Assembly (NCBI GenBank): GCA_011503125.2
Contig: WWBZ02000016.1
Location: 2,852,001 to 2,916,000, forward strand
Source: Botryosphaeria dothidea
Taxonomy: Eukaryota > Ascomycota > Dothideomycetes > Botryosphaeriales > Botryosphaeriaceae
Direction of reading: 5' to 3'
DNA: 64,000 nt
Part shown: positions 1 through 11,450 of the stretch, in pieces
Position numbering within the stretch: position 1 is the stretch's first letter
Layout of the letters: every line of letters starts with the position of its first letter
Position numbers and translations under genes: made by a program
Notes under the pieces: generated by a model
What the model was told of the DNA's origin: nothing
Database searches by the model: none
Seen by the model: only the letters and a program-made list of their open reading frames with translations

Positions 1-1873
1 TGTAGCTGGCGTTGGCGGCGGCGCTCATGCGGCCCATGAACGACTGCTGGCTGTTGGCGTGGCCGCAGACGGCGTCGACGAAGGGCCGGCTGGCCAGCGC
101 GTCGTTGCAGAAGAAGTAGATGCGGAACTGGCCGAGCATGGGGATGTCCAGCTGGAGGTCGACCGGGTTGGCGTCGACGTAGCGCGTCACCTTGGCCGGC
201 GTGGGCAGGCACCCCGGCTTCAGGTCGCCGGTGCCCATGGCCTTGGTCGGGGCGTTGAGCGCGTTGGGCCCGTATTCGGCGCCGATGCCAGAGATGAAGC
301 GCACGTTAGTCATGAAGTTCGCGGCCAGGGCGGCCGAGTCGCCCGCCGCGAAGGCGCTGGCGTGCTCGTAGTCGAAGTTGATCAGATCTTGGGCGATCTT
401 GCGGCGCTCCTCCTCGTACGTCGCCAGCAGCTCGGGCTTGGCCAGCCTGCGCACGGCCAGGTTCAGCTTCCATGCCAGGTTCCAGCCGTCGTGCATCGAA
501 GTGTTCCTGATTGGAAGAGAAAAGAAATTAGTTTTCTTTCGGCCAGGAAGTGTAGCCGTTGCTTTTTCATTGTCAAACACTCACATGCCCTGTGCGGCCT
601 TGGGGGAGTGCGTGTGACTGGCCTGTGCGGGAACGGTCAGCATGAATGATCTACAGCGAGTCAGCCCCCCGGGATACTCACGTCTCCGCAGATGTACACC
701 CTCCCCCTATCATCGGTAAATTTAGTCGCCACCCTCTGGCCGACCTGGTATCTTCCGAACCATTCTTCAGCAGAGTCAGTCAGGCGAACTTCCGGCAGAT
801 GATTGATCCGGCGAATACGAGACGTGACGTACCGACAGTCTTCCATCTCAGATGGAAAGGGTCCATAATCTCCTGGGCTCTGTGCATGACGAATTCCTGC
901 GTAAGCTCGTCTCGCGACGTGCCCGTTCTCGACTCCGGCTTCAGCTCGATGTACAGCCTGGTCAGATTGCGCTCGCGGGGAATGATCAGGACAGAGCCGG
1001 CTTCTTCGGAGTAGATGACGGCCTTTGACCAGAGATCGGGAAAGTTTGTCTCGATCTGACCGTCCAAAACTCCCCAAATAGCATCCGATGAAGCTCCAAC
1101 TGGCTGCGCTCCTGGGATAGACTTCCGCACTTGCGAGTGCGCACCATCGCATCCAACAACGTAGCTCGTCGTCAAGGTGCGCTTCTGGTGCTGGACGTCG
1201 GTCATGCAGCTGACTTCAATGGGGGCGGTCTTTCCGGTGTATGCAAAGTCCATGAAGGCGGTGTTTCTCCTGACATCGACTCCACGCTCTTTCAAATCAT
1301 CGATGAAAAGCTGCTCGATCATTCCCTGGTGGACGAGGAGGATGTAGGGGTCCAACAGGTCCACTGTTTCATGGGGATAATGCACCTCCCGGCCAGCTCT
1401 GTGCATCTTGTCGTTCAGAGCAGACCTCTGCCGTCCAAATCAGCATTTAACAACGGAATGAACAGGAAAAAAAGAAATGTTTGCCATACCCAAAAGCAGA
1501 TGTCGAAGACTTTCACGCCCTTGCGGAGCAGCGGGTCAACCAGTCGCATCTGGCGAAGCGTCTCGATTGACTTTGGTTGAAGTCCATCGGCTCTGCCGGT
1601 CAAAGTGCGGTCCGGTCGATTGTCGATGATGTTGACCTTTATTCCGAAGCGAGCAAGATTGTCCCTGCGTACTTTTTTGAGCACTTGCGCAAGGGAACTC
1701 AACGTGTGAACTTACGCAAGCATGAGACCTGCCGGACCAGCTCCAACAACCAAAACATCACTGGTGGATGGGCCGTGGAATCCGTAGTTGCCGCTGACAT
1801 TGGGGACGTCGGCCGTTAACACATTGACGCTGCCTTCTCTGAGTTCTTCGTCCGGAATCTTGCTGGGGGACAT
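1..1873 (-). CDS. FAD-dependent aromatic (phenol 2-monooxygenase-type) hydroxylase, 3'-partial
   Basis: Flavin monooxygenase of the phenol-hydroxylase group, expected to add oxygen to a phenolic ring using FAD and NADPH in the cytosol. Inferred exons, all phase-consistent: 1716-1873, 1490-1664, 833-1427, 682-764, 585-622 and 507 down to the window edge. The N-terminus carries the Rossmann motif [12 protein letters not shown]; then come [19 protein letters not shown], the VGCDGAH motif and the second FAD/ribityl motif [14 protein letters not shown], which is created by joining two small exons. The last exon reads into the thioredoxin-like C-terminal dimerisation domain of this family and is cut by the window end. 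The ATG at 1871-1873 gives a short hydrophilic leader before the Rossmann fold. The gene diverges from the amidase. The true substrate cannot be told; salicylate or resorcinol hydroxylases of the same fold are alternatives. Confidence 0.88.
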
Positions 1874-2449
1874 TTTGTGAAACCTTGAATGTGTGCTGCG
1901 CTTGATCAGACCCCATAGTTGCGGAGACATCGCCAATAAAGGGAGTTCTCGGCTGGGCTCGAAGAGTGGGAAAAGTGGTGGAAGATGGCTCCATCTTGAA
2001 TCCTCACGCGAGAGCTTGCGGAGAAGGACGCCACCAATGCTTTGATGCTCGGACGCAGGGGCACTCACACTGCCTCCAGGATGCACCGGTTGCGGTTATT
2101 GGTGGCCTGACAAGCTCCAGAATATTTTTCCACTGTGCTGGCCGCGAAGGAAGAGAGGGAGCAGTGGATTTGCGCGGCGGCGCTCGGACGCCCAGGGGTG
2201 GATCGCTCGGGAATGACAGACGCACCTCCCCCACTTTCCAACCGCGGGCCCTCGGCCAGGCCGCTTCCCGTAACGGAGGCGACCAGCCCATCCTTGGGGT
2301 CCTTGGGCGCCCTTGGGGTCGCGATAAGCCTCCCGACGGCGACGGCGCTGCGGCTGCGGCTGCCGGCGCGCGCGGGCTGCACGTGGTCCGTATATGTTGC
2401 GCCCTGCCGCTGGGCTGGGGGAACCTCCTTCGCTTCTTCGTCAGTAACG
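1874..2449. promoter_or_regulatory. Shared divergent promoter region, monooxygenase / amidase
   Basis: The two start codons are 576 bp apart and point away from each other, so this stretch must hold both promoters. No clear coding sequence or TATA box was recognised. Co-regulation of the pair is an inference from the arrangement only. Confidence 0.5.
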
Positions 2450-5012
2450 ATGGGCAGCACCGAGCAGCCCTCCTGGCTTGCCAAAGCGGAGCAAAAGCGC
2501 GCTTTGCAGGCCGCCGCCATCCACGCTTTCCTCTCCGAGCATCCGCCCGTACGAGTATGTCATTGGCCTCCGCCCCGGCTTTTCCCCAATCGGTGCCTCG
2601 CTCTGGGCATTTTCTTCTTTTCCCCCGTGTTTTAGCTATCACACTGCTGCTTCTTTCCGCGCCTGCCCGCCACCAACCACACAGCGTCCTGTCTTGCCTC
2701 GATTCATTTCAGGAGACTTCTGATACGCTGACTGGCGCGTGCCAGGACGCCCGAGGAGACATCGCCCACTCAATCCCCGAGATCGACGACGTCGAGGAGT
2801 TGTTAGCCAGGATCTCCACACGTGCGGTGAGTGCCGTCGATGTGGCTGTCGCGTACATTTCCAGGTGAGGACCGAGCGCGGGATCGCGTACGGGGACAGA
2901 AACCTGATTCAGATCCATCTGCCGTCGGCGATGATCTCGTCCTTGTCATTTTTATGGAGAACCTTCTGACGGCGGCGTCAATCAAAATCGCAGAGCCATA
3001 GTGGCACATGGCAAGGTAAGACACCGCTGCAACCGCAAATTGCCCGCTTGGCCAAGCTGCGCGCAACGCCCTCTGTTCACGACTCGCTGCGCCGTCCCGA
3101 CGCCTTCCGGCTAACAGGCTTCTTCCCAGACCAATTGGCACGTAATCCCGCTCTCGGGCCGCCCAGCGTGCTAACCGTTGTGTTTCAGCCTTACGGAAGT
3201 CCTTTTCGAAGACGCTGTCCGCCGGGCCAAGGAGCTTGACGAGCACCTTGCGGCGACCGGGAAGCCGATCGGCCCCCTCCACGGCCTGCCCGTGACCTTG
3301 AAGGACCAATTCGACGTCAAGGGATACGACAGCACCATCGGGTACGTTGCGAAGGCCTTTCGCCCTGCGCCCGAGGATGCCGTCGTGGTCGCTCTGCTTC
3401 GACAGATGGGGGCGATTGTCATCGCCAAAACCAATCTGCCACAGTCCATTATGGTAAGTCTGTACGCCCAATAACGGTCGCCTCGGCGCGCCGGTTAGTG
3501 CCTAATCCGCGGCCCGCTTCGGAGTCAACTACGAAGAGATGGCGTCCGTATTGGCAATAAAAACGAAACGCACCGTTAAGCTGCAGTATTATTGGCCAGA
3601 GCGCTGTGCTACACTTATTCCTTTCCTGTTTTAGACCTGCATTTTCCTTCTTATATTCGACGACGATTCTTTTCCTCATGAATAAGTCGTCGAGTCTGCT
3701 GCATCAAGTCACTGCTGCGCCTCAGGGGAACTTGGTCGAGGTCGATGTCGATTCATTGGCCCAGTCTTAGGCGCGAATGCTATAGGTCTGTCTGACGTAT
3801 GTGTATGCTATTAGTGGTGCGAAACCGATAACCCGCTCTGGGGACTCACGACCAATCCTCGCAATCCCGCATTTACGCCGGGCGGTTCGACTGGCGGCGA
3901 AAGCGCACTGCTCGCCGAGCACGGTTCAATTCTGGGATGGGGTACGGACATTGGGGGCTCCATACGCATCCCGAGCCACATGCTCGGCCTTTACGGCCTG
4001 AAACCAAGCGTGCGTGGCCCTCCTACGTAAACCCAGTTCCATGTACTGGGGGAAGCTTATCCGAACCAGAGTGGTCGGCTACCTTACCAGAACGTCACCG
4101 TTTCGACGGACGGCCAAGAGCATGTTCCATCAGTCATTGGGCCTCTGGCGCGCTCGCTTTCTTCGGTTCGCTTCGTTACGAAAACGGTGATCGACGCTGC
4201 TCCCTGGGAGCATGACCCGAAGGTTGTACCCTTGCCTTGGAGAGCCGACGTTGAGGCGGACATCCAGTCTCGCCCCCTTGTGATAGGTCTGCTTGTGGAC
4301 GACGGCGTTGTAAAAGTCCATCCCCCTGTGGAGCGTGTAGTGAGGGACACAGCTCGTAAGCTGGAGGCAGCTGGCCATGAAGTGATCCCGTGGGATTATA
4401 GTGGTCACCAAGAGTGTATCGAAATCATGGTAAGTGCTACTGCTTCTTTGCTGCGATGCATTCTAATGTGAAGCCCAGGATCAATTCTACACGGCCGACG
4501 GCTGTGAGGATATCCGTCGAGAAGTGCTCGCCGGTGGGGAACCGTTCATCCCGCACGTGGAGGCTCTTGTCAATAGAGGCAAAGCGATCTCGGTGTACGC
4601 GTACTGGCAGCTCAATAAACTCAAGCACGAGCAGCAGAAGCGCTATCTTGACAAGTGGAGCTCAGTGCGGTCACCTTCAGGGCGTAAGGTCGACATTTTG
4701 CTCACTCCGGTGATGCCTCATTCAGCAGTACCCCACAAAGGCTGCCGGTGGGTAGGGTACACCAAGGTCTGGAATTTCTTGGACTACAGCGCGATAGTGC
4801 TGCCGGGCGGAACTGTGGATAAGAGCATTGACGCAAAGGCCGATCCGAGCTACGAAGCCAGGAACGAGTTGGACAAGTGGAACTGGAACCTCTATGACCC
4901 AGAAACCATGGATGGCATGCCTGTTGGTGTGCAGATTGTGGGCCGGAAGCTAGAGGAAGAGAAGGTTATCGGAGCTGCGAAGGTGGTGGAGGCTGTTCTC
5001 AGGAAGCAGTGA
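2450..5012 (+). CDS. Amidase (amidase-signature family, acetamidase-like)
   Basis: Amidase-signature hydrolase that cleaves carboxamides to acid and ammonia by a Ser-cisSer-Lys triad. Inferred exons: 2450-2544 region (N-terminus MGSTEQPSWLAKAEQKRA, donor at about 2549), 2713-2864, 2994-3015, an 8-nt micro-exon 3130-3137, 3189-3453, 3815-4009, 4070-4429 and 4479-5012. The catalytic Lys lies in LPVTLKDQFDVKG, and the Ser pair in the Gly-rich stretch PGGSTGGESALLAEHGS followed by GTDIGGSIRIPS. The C-terminal motif DGMPVGVQIVGRKLEEEKV closes the fold. No signal peptide, so it is probably cytosolic. It is divergently paired with an aromatic hydroxylase, which suggests catabolism of an amide or aryl amide. 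Odd points are the micro-exon and a 361-bp intron (3454-3814), long for this locus. Substrate is unknown. Confidence 0.88.
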
Positions 5013-5427
5013 TAGCTGAATCAATGCTAGACCTGCCGCGTGAAAGAGATGGGATTTCCAAGCTCAGCGAAAAAAATCGTGCATGTGAAGTTGGAAAAGT
5101 CGTCCGGGTGTGTGCGGGTGTGGGCCAAGGTGAGGTGACGGCGTGCGTTTGCAGGTCTGCGGAGGCAGCTGCCCGTCGCAGACCCTGAGGGCCCGTGCGG
5201 AAGCTGCAGTGCCTTCTTCTTCTACCTGCCTCTGCAACTCAGCCCCAACTCCTTCATCCACAACATCCACTTCTACATCGTGCGCCCGGAAGTTCGCCTG
5301 CTCTACAGCAGACGCTATTCTCGCGGCTGCAGCTCGCATTCCGCCTCGTTGGCACCAACTTGGACTCGCCGACGTCACTCTAACCACGACGCGCAGCCAC
5401 GCCTTTGTCGGTTCAGCAAGTGGCACC
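5013..5427. other. Intergenic spacer and 5' leader
   Basis: A frame upstream of the next gene stays open from 5143, but the conserved CS-domain start at 5428 is preferred, so this stretch is read as leader sequence. No other feature recognised. Confidence 0.4.
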
Positions 5428-7539
5428 ATGACAACGGAACTTACGCCAGACGTGAAATGGGCGCAGAGGTCTTGCTACTCCCCCGAAGGCAACCATGTCG
5501 TCCTCACCATCGCGATTCACGATGTTCGAGAGGATGACCTCAAGCTCGACCTGCAAGATCCTTTCAAGGTCATCCTGGACGCTCACTCCGACCGCCAGAA
5601 TGTCGATTACCATCTCGAACTGAACCTCCATGATGACGTGTACCAGAGCGAGACTGTCGTCAACCTCACCGACCGCCAGCTCGAGCTCACCTTGTACAAG
5701 GCCGAGCCCAATTCCTGGTGGCCGAAGCTACTTTCTGACGAGCATACCCCGCCATACGTGAGGCAGGACTTCGACCGCTGGGTGAGCAAGGATGCACAAG
5801 ACGGAGAGCCTGACCCCGAGGAGGAGCATCTCAAGAACATGAACCGCGATCAGCTTCGGACCATGGCCGATGCTGCGCTATCAGCATCTCAGCAAATCCT
5901 CGTCCCTGCAGACAGTCAATTGGATTCGGACGAGCAGGAGGAAGAGGAGGACTCTGATTCTGAGGAAGACGAGCATGATCCGGACGATGACGGCCCCACT
6001 CACAGTGACGATGATTCCGATGATTCCGATGATTCCGATGACGCAGATCCTCCGCCTCCGCCTGATGGCAGCAACTCTAATGGCCATGGCTGCTCTGAAC
6101 CTGACGACCAAGGAAGTACTGGCCATACTGAGCATAAGAACAAGTCTTGTTCTAACGCCGGAAGTCCTTCAAGTGGTGATCCTCCCAACGGTTTGTTCAA
6201 GGATTCCTCCAACTTCGACTCCGGACAGGCATCCCGCAATCACCCCAAAGACCAACATCAACAGAACACCACTGGAGAAGCTGTAGACGATGATTCGGAT
6301 GATGAAACAGATGACTGGGAGACCGAATATGACTCGGATGATGACACAAGCGAGGATATTTTGGAAGGCAAGCAGAACGGAGCCGAGGACGGAGATTGGA
6401 TCGAAAACCTGAATGGTATTCAATCGATGATCCAGAGTGCCGGCCGTGAACTTCCTTGGCACCTTCAACCCATCAGCTTCGAGACATGGATGAAGAGGAG
6501 CGACAGGACTATTGAAATCTCGGTTAGTAAAGATCCGAGAATTTAGCAGTAACCACTTATGTACGAACAGAATTTCAGACAATCCCGATTTCTACGACTT
6601 CCGCGAGAGATCCGTCTTCACATCTACGAGCTTGCTATTGTTAGCGATGATCCCATTCAGATTTGCCCTAGGCTACGCCCGAAATATCACGGTATCTACG
6701 ACGAGCTCATCGCGGACGGAGCATACAAGAGGAACCATACCGACAGCGATCTGAAGAAGAAAATCAAAAGGGCCAAGAAGATCGAAGGGATTGACTACTT
6801 TCTCGGCAATGACTTCAAGCGGTGCGATGCTCCCGGACTCTTGTATGTTTCTAGAGCCGTGAGCGAGGAGGCTAGCTTGGTCCTTTACAGGAAGAATACC
6901 TTTGCATTTCGAGACATCCACGGCTTCGTAGCTCTTGAGTGCTTTCTCAGCACCATCAACCGGTTCAGTCTTAATCAGCTGCGCAAGCTCGAGGTTCATG
7001 TTCCTATCTGGTATCATGGGCGCACTTTGGACAGGCTTCGTTCCATTTGGGTCTTCAAGTCTGCAGAAAGCTTTGGTCTCAAAAAGTCCACGCCTCACAA
7101 GGACAGGATCAGGGGGTCTTTTGAGGCATGCATTCGCAAGTTAGCCAAGTCTGCCAGGCTCAAGGAATTGGACCTCATCATCACTCCGAGATACCTTCAG
7201 AACTGGCCCATTGATTACAATAAGACCACTGCTGAAATGCCCAAGAACAAGCAGATAGTCTACGCAAAGCGTCTCAGCACCGAGGAGTACATCTTCAAGC
7301 ACGTCCTTGGCGAGATTCCCAAGCTGAAGGTCAACATCGTGGCTGAGGATAGCTATGATTCACCTCTCCTGCGTGAGGAACTCGTCCCGGGTGATCATGA
7401 TCGGTACGAAGGGTACTTTTCGGCCATCAAGGCCAAGTGCAAGAACTACGGCTTCAACTACGTGCGCAAGCAGCCGGCCGAAGTACGTGACTTCCTCTCC
7501 ATGATGTTCGACGAGTTTACCGGTTATTCCTGGGCCTGA
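5428..7539 (+). CDS. p23/CS-domain protein fused to an F-box-like (2EXR-type) domain
   Basis: Two exons, 5428-6522 and 6571-7539, joined by a 48-bp intron (donor GTTAGT, acceptor ACAG) in phase 0, give 687 residues. Residues 1-120 form a CS domain like that of the Hsp90 co-chaperone p23/Sba1 (TPDVKWAQRSCYSPEGNHV, then NVDYHLELNLHDDVY and PNSWWPKLLSDEH, ending DFDRWV). Residues about 125-320 are extremely acidic and Ser-rich, with DDSDDSDDSDD encoded by a 9-bp repeat, resembling CK2-type or nuclear linker regions. After the intron comes RFLRLPREIRLHIYELAI, typical of fungal F-box-like/2EXR domains, followed by LLYVSRAVSEEASLVLYRKN. The start at 5428 matches p23 starts; an in-frame ATG at 5143 is less likely. 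Function is not known: a chaperone adaptor or degradation adaptor is inference. Separate adjacent genes are unlikely because the first frame stops only inside the intron. Confidence 0.75.
6010..6036 (+). repeat. 9-bp tandem repeat (GATGATTCC x3) coding for DDS
   Basis: Three perfect copies in the acidic linker of the CS-domain fusion gene, each encoding Asp-Asp-Ser. It is prone to in-frame length change. Confidence 0.9.
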
Positions 7540-9291
7540 AGGCCTAGCTTTTTTGTCGTACGGGTGTAAAAGAGCTTCGAACTGCAACTCAACTTCTTGT
7601 TCATGTGGCTCAGAAACGCGTCATTCGGATTGGAAACTCTTTGCTCACGGAGGCTTCTCGCCTCTTGATTCCTCTTGTTGGCAGTGAAGTTGGTTTTTTA
7701 TGGATACTCAGGGTTTGTTCTGGAAAGTGCTCTCAAGATTGATTCTGGTAAAAGTTGGGTGTTATTGAATGCTTCTCAGATCGGTTTGGACGGCAAAGAA
7801 GGAAAAAGAAGAGTACAGTCATCCAGAAGTACGGGGTTACCAGCTTTGTAACTAGTCAGTAGCTTAGGGTAAACAGCCACGAAGGACTTGGACTCCAAGT
7901 CTGGATTTGGGCCTAGGGTATATGCAAATGAGAAACGCCTTGCGCAAATACCTTGCTGTCCACTGCATGGTTGCAAGGGAATATTCAGTCTCTGGTAGGT
8001 GTTGTGAAGCGTTTTGGTGCCCGAGAAGGTGCGGATGACTGCATCGAAACTCAAGTCGGCATGTTCCTGCAGGCGTTGGACGCAGAATGACGGAGCAGCT
8101 CCTATTCATGAAGCACAGTTAATCTCCCTCCTCCCCCTGCATTCTCTCGGCGACTTTTTTTTAGGTTCGGGCACACGCGTTGCGCGAAACCTAATGATCG
8201 GCAACAATGATGTGGAATATTGAGCCACGTTTCTGAGACCCGATCTCAAAACATTGCTTTTTTTTCGGACTTGTTTCAGCGAGCGGCAGGGACCGTGTGG
8301 CCCGAGAAAAAGAAAGGAAAACGATAATGAGTTTCGAATGGCGTGGTTTCAGAAAACGATCTTTGACGATTGGTCTGCGCGCTTGTTCCTTTCTTTTTCT
8401 TGATCATCGATCTCTCTCCGATTGACGTGTTTGGCTGGACCCGAAGAGCTGAAAACTGAAGGCGGGTGGATGCAGGTACGGATACTTTTTTGTCTCTCTC
8501 GTGAGCTTTGTGTTGTTTTCGTATCGGGAATGCGCGACCCGTATCGAGGAAAGGGCTGGAGAGTCGTGAGTATGCTTAGTGCTATCGCATAACGTTCTCG
8601 AGCAGGGACAAGGTAGAAAAAACACTCAAGCTTTCGCGCCGTGTCTCGCTTGAATGCAATGCATGCAGGGATCGAGAGAATGGGAGCATTCCGTAGACGC
8701 GACGGCGGATAGAAGAGGAAGCTGGTTGCAATTGATCGTGCGCTTATCAACTGTGGCTAGGCGTGATGTGCTTGCATCGAGGTCGGTTTGCTGGCGTAAG
8801 CTCTTGCGTGATCGCCAGACCTCATGCTCGCCCATTTTCTGAGCGTGACTGCTCCGCGGTGTTTTGTTGGCTTTTTTTTTTCCCTCGTGCAAGGAGGCGT
8901 TTGCGGGAGACAGGGGCTTGTTTGCGTTTGTTGTCTTGGGCCCTTGCTTGTTCGCCAACACTTTGTGCTGGGCGTTGGATGAAGATGGGCCTCGTGCGTG
9001 GGTTGCTGATTGGGCCCAAAAGAAGGGCGGGAGCTGAAGTAACTCAACTCTCATGCACGCCCCTCTAGTTCGTTGAGAACGCCATTGTTGCCGGTTTGCC
9101 CCTTACTTTGGTTCGTTTTGGCGACGACAGCGTACATTGGCATAGACATGTAATGGGCCCAGTCAGTATTAGATGATGCTCCAGTGCTTTGGATAGGATT
9201 ACTGGCTATTTGAGAACCAAGACTTACAATATATTTATTTGCTAGATTTTTCAGACTTCAACAACCTCCTGAAAAAGGTTCATTTCATTCA
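7540..9291. other. Gene-free spacer, 1.75 kb
   Basis: Short open frames on both strands lack recognisable motifs or consistent codon bias. It holds T-rich and A-rich tracts and, presumably, the 3' UTR of the preceding gene. No repeats or RNA genes recognised apart from the tRNA that follows. Confidence 0.5.
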
Positions 9292-9365
9292 GCGATGGTG
9301 GTGTAGTTGGTTATCACGTCAGTCTAACACACTGAAGGTCCTGGGTTCAAGTCCCGGCCGTCGTA
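9292..9365 (+). tRNA. tRNA-Val (anticodon AAC)
   Basis: A 74-nt cloverleaf without intron. Acceptor GCGATGG pairs with CCGTCGT (two G-U pairs), followed by discriminator A. The D arm is GTG/CAC around AGTTGGTTA. The anticodon stem TCAGT/ACTGA encloses the loop CTAACAC with anticodon AAC, and the T stem CTGGG/CCCGG encloses TTCAAGT. The internal promoter boxes are inside these arms. A T-rich stretch just downstream fits a Pol III terminator. Confidence 0.95.
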
Positions 9366-10354
9366 TGTATTCTTCTTTTGCCTTTTGGCGGACTGGTAGC
9401 AAGGGATGAGAAGCGGCAGTCTTTTTGCGGTGTTGCGAAGAGGGGTTTTCGGGAGGCGGCGGTGGGTGGCGCACGGGCTAGTCTGCTATCAACGCGTTAA
9501 GCGAAAAAGGGTCTGGCCTGTCGGAAAGTACGAGCAGTACGCACTCATCACCTTGTCGTCAGCACTCTCCTCCTCTCTTCAGCTCGTGGCTAGCGTTCCG
9601 CCCTTGCTGCCGCAACTCGTGAGTGCGGAATGCCTGCTGCACATGGAGCTTATCAGCCCTCAAGCTTCACGCCGCCCTGAGTCGGGAGCAGCTGGACGAG
9701 GCAGAAAAAGGAAAGGAAAGAAGAGAGGCCGACCAATGCCATCGCTCCGAGGCGTGGTCGCGCACCGTTTCATTTTGCGGTGCTAAGGCCAGCAGCGGCA
9801 CATCAGCCCCATCAGGCAGCCCTGTCCGCTCATCAATCTGCCCGCTTGTCCATTCCTAACCCGACTGTGACCTGGTCCAATTCTGCGTCAGCTTATATGC
9901 GCCCAATGCCGCCCACACGCCCGCGCGGTCTTTTCCTCTCTCTCCTCCACGCAACCCTCCCCTGGCCCGACAACACTGCTCCAGAGGAGACGTCGAGCTT
10001 CCACCCTACTGCCTGTCACGCCGCAGTACCGAGGACGACGCGCATGCGAACAGGACCTTTCGACTTTGGATTCCGGAACCTTGGACTGAGGAGCTAGCCT
10101 GGTTTCGGATCACGACACAGCCAAGAAGTTTATGAAAGAGTACGATCGTATCACTTTCATCCCACCTATCAGGAAGGATTGAAAAGGAGAAAAAGAATTA
10201 AAACATCTGGTTCTACTGCGATCAGGGGAAAGAAATCAAAAAAAAAAAGAAGGGTCATTCGCTACCGTTGGTTCTCCTTGGCTACAACACCGGGTTGACG
10301 ACTTTTTTTTCTTTTCGAAACATCCCGAGGAATTGACCACGAAAGGAAAAAAAC
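9366..10354. other. Spacer and long 5' region of the FAR-17a-like gene
   Basis: No coding sequence supported. It contains pyrimidine-rich and A-rich stretches just ahead of the next start codon, as is common for fungal leaders. Confidence 0.45.
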
Positions 10355-11450
10355 ATGAGCTTCCTTAGAAAGCTCGGCATCGTAATCGACAAGCCGTTTG
10401 ATCCGTCGCACCGATACGTGACATCATGGCTTCTACCGCCAGGAGTGCTCTTCGGCTTCCGCGCGCTGCTGTCCGTCTACGCCTTCACGGCCCTTTTCTT
10501 CAATCTGGGCTGGCGCGGCGCCCAGCACATGGGCGGCGTAGGGCAGTCGTTTTCCTTCTTCACAAACCTCACGTACTGGGGCCTGGCCTTCTACTTTGCC
10601 TTCTCCGCGCTCCACACCGGGACTTACTGGTTGACCGGGCGCCCGCTGCTGGCCAGGTGGCCCGTGGCCTTGCAGGTGTTGCACGGCATCTACTACAGCA
10701 CCATTACTAATTTCCCCTTCCTCGTGAGCAGTGAGTGGCTCTGTTTTTCCGCGCTTCCCGTCTTTTTGTTTCCCTGCATACAGTACCTTGCATAAGCAAA
10801 CGCAAGAAACAACATCCCTTCCTTTTTTTTTCTCTCTCCCACTCACACCACCACCAACAAAAAATGAAGAAAAAAAGACTCCCGGTTCTAACGCGTGACA
10901 TCTGGCAGTCGTGTACTGGACCATCCTCTCCAGCGCCTCCTTCGCCACCCCCTTCTCCAGCTGGTACAACATCTCGGCGCACGCCATGAACTCGCTGTTC
11001 GCGCTGCTCGAGGTCCTCCTGCCGCGCACCGCGCCCTCGCCCTGGTGGCACATGGGCCCGCTCGTCATCCTGCTCGCCCTCTACCTCGCCCTCGCCTACG
11101 TCACCTACTTCGACCAGGGGTTCTACGTCTACTCCTTCCTCAACATCCAGACCAACGGCAGCGGTGTCGTGACGGGCTACTGCTTCGGCATCCTGATCGG
11201 CATGGTCATCATCTTCGCGATCGTGCACTTCCTGGTCAAGGGGCGCGTGGTCTTGACGGAGAAGGCGTGGGGCATGGAGGGGCGGTGGTCGCGGCGGGAG
11301 AGGGGCAGGGTCGGCGTCGACGAGGGCGTGGTGGGCGAGGAAGGGTACGTCGAGATGGAGGCGGCGACGCAGGTGCACGAGGCGGTGAAGATGCGGCTGA
11401 GGGAGGAGGCGGAGATGCAGGCGCAGGCGCAGGTGGGCGTGAGGCATTGA
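10355..11450 (+). CDS. FAR-17a/AIG1-like integral membrane protein
   Basis: Two exons, 10355-10730 and 10909-11450, with a 178-bp intron, give 305 residues. The protein has about six hydrophobic segments: GVLFGFRALLSVYAFTALFF, a second near FFTNLTYWGLAFYFAFSAL, VVYWTILSSASF-type, then LVILLALYLALAYVTYF and GVVTGYCFGILIGMVIIFAI. The layout and the NLTYWG and YFDQGFYVYSFLN signatures resemble the FAR-17a/androgen-induced (AIG1/ADTRP) family, whose animal members are membrane threonine hydrolases of fatty-acid esters. The cytosolic tail is charged and repetitive (Glu, Gln, Ala). The ATG at 10355 follows an A-rich leader. The biochemical activity in fungi is unproven; an uncharacterised membrane protein is the safe name. 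Confidence 0.7.

Noticed and set aside
2004..2642. Long minus-strand frame opposite the amidase 5' end
   Set aside because: Arg/Pro-rich product without motifs; it overlaps the divergent promoter and the amidase start, so it is a GC-driven shadow.
5143..5427. Upstream in-frame extension of the CS-domain gene
   Set aside because: Cys/Ser/Thr-rich and unlike p23 N-termini, which start where the ATG at 5428 lies.
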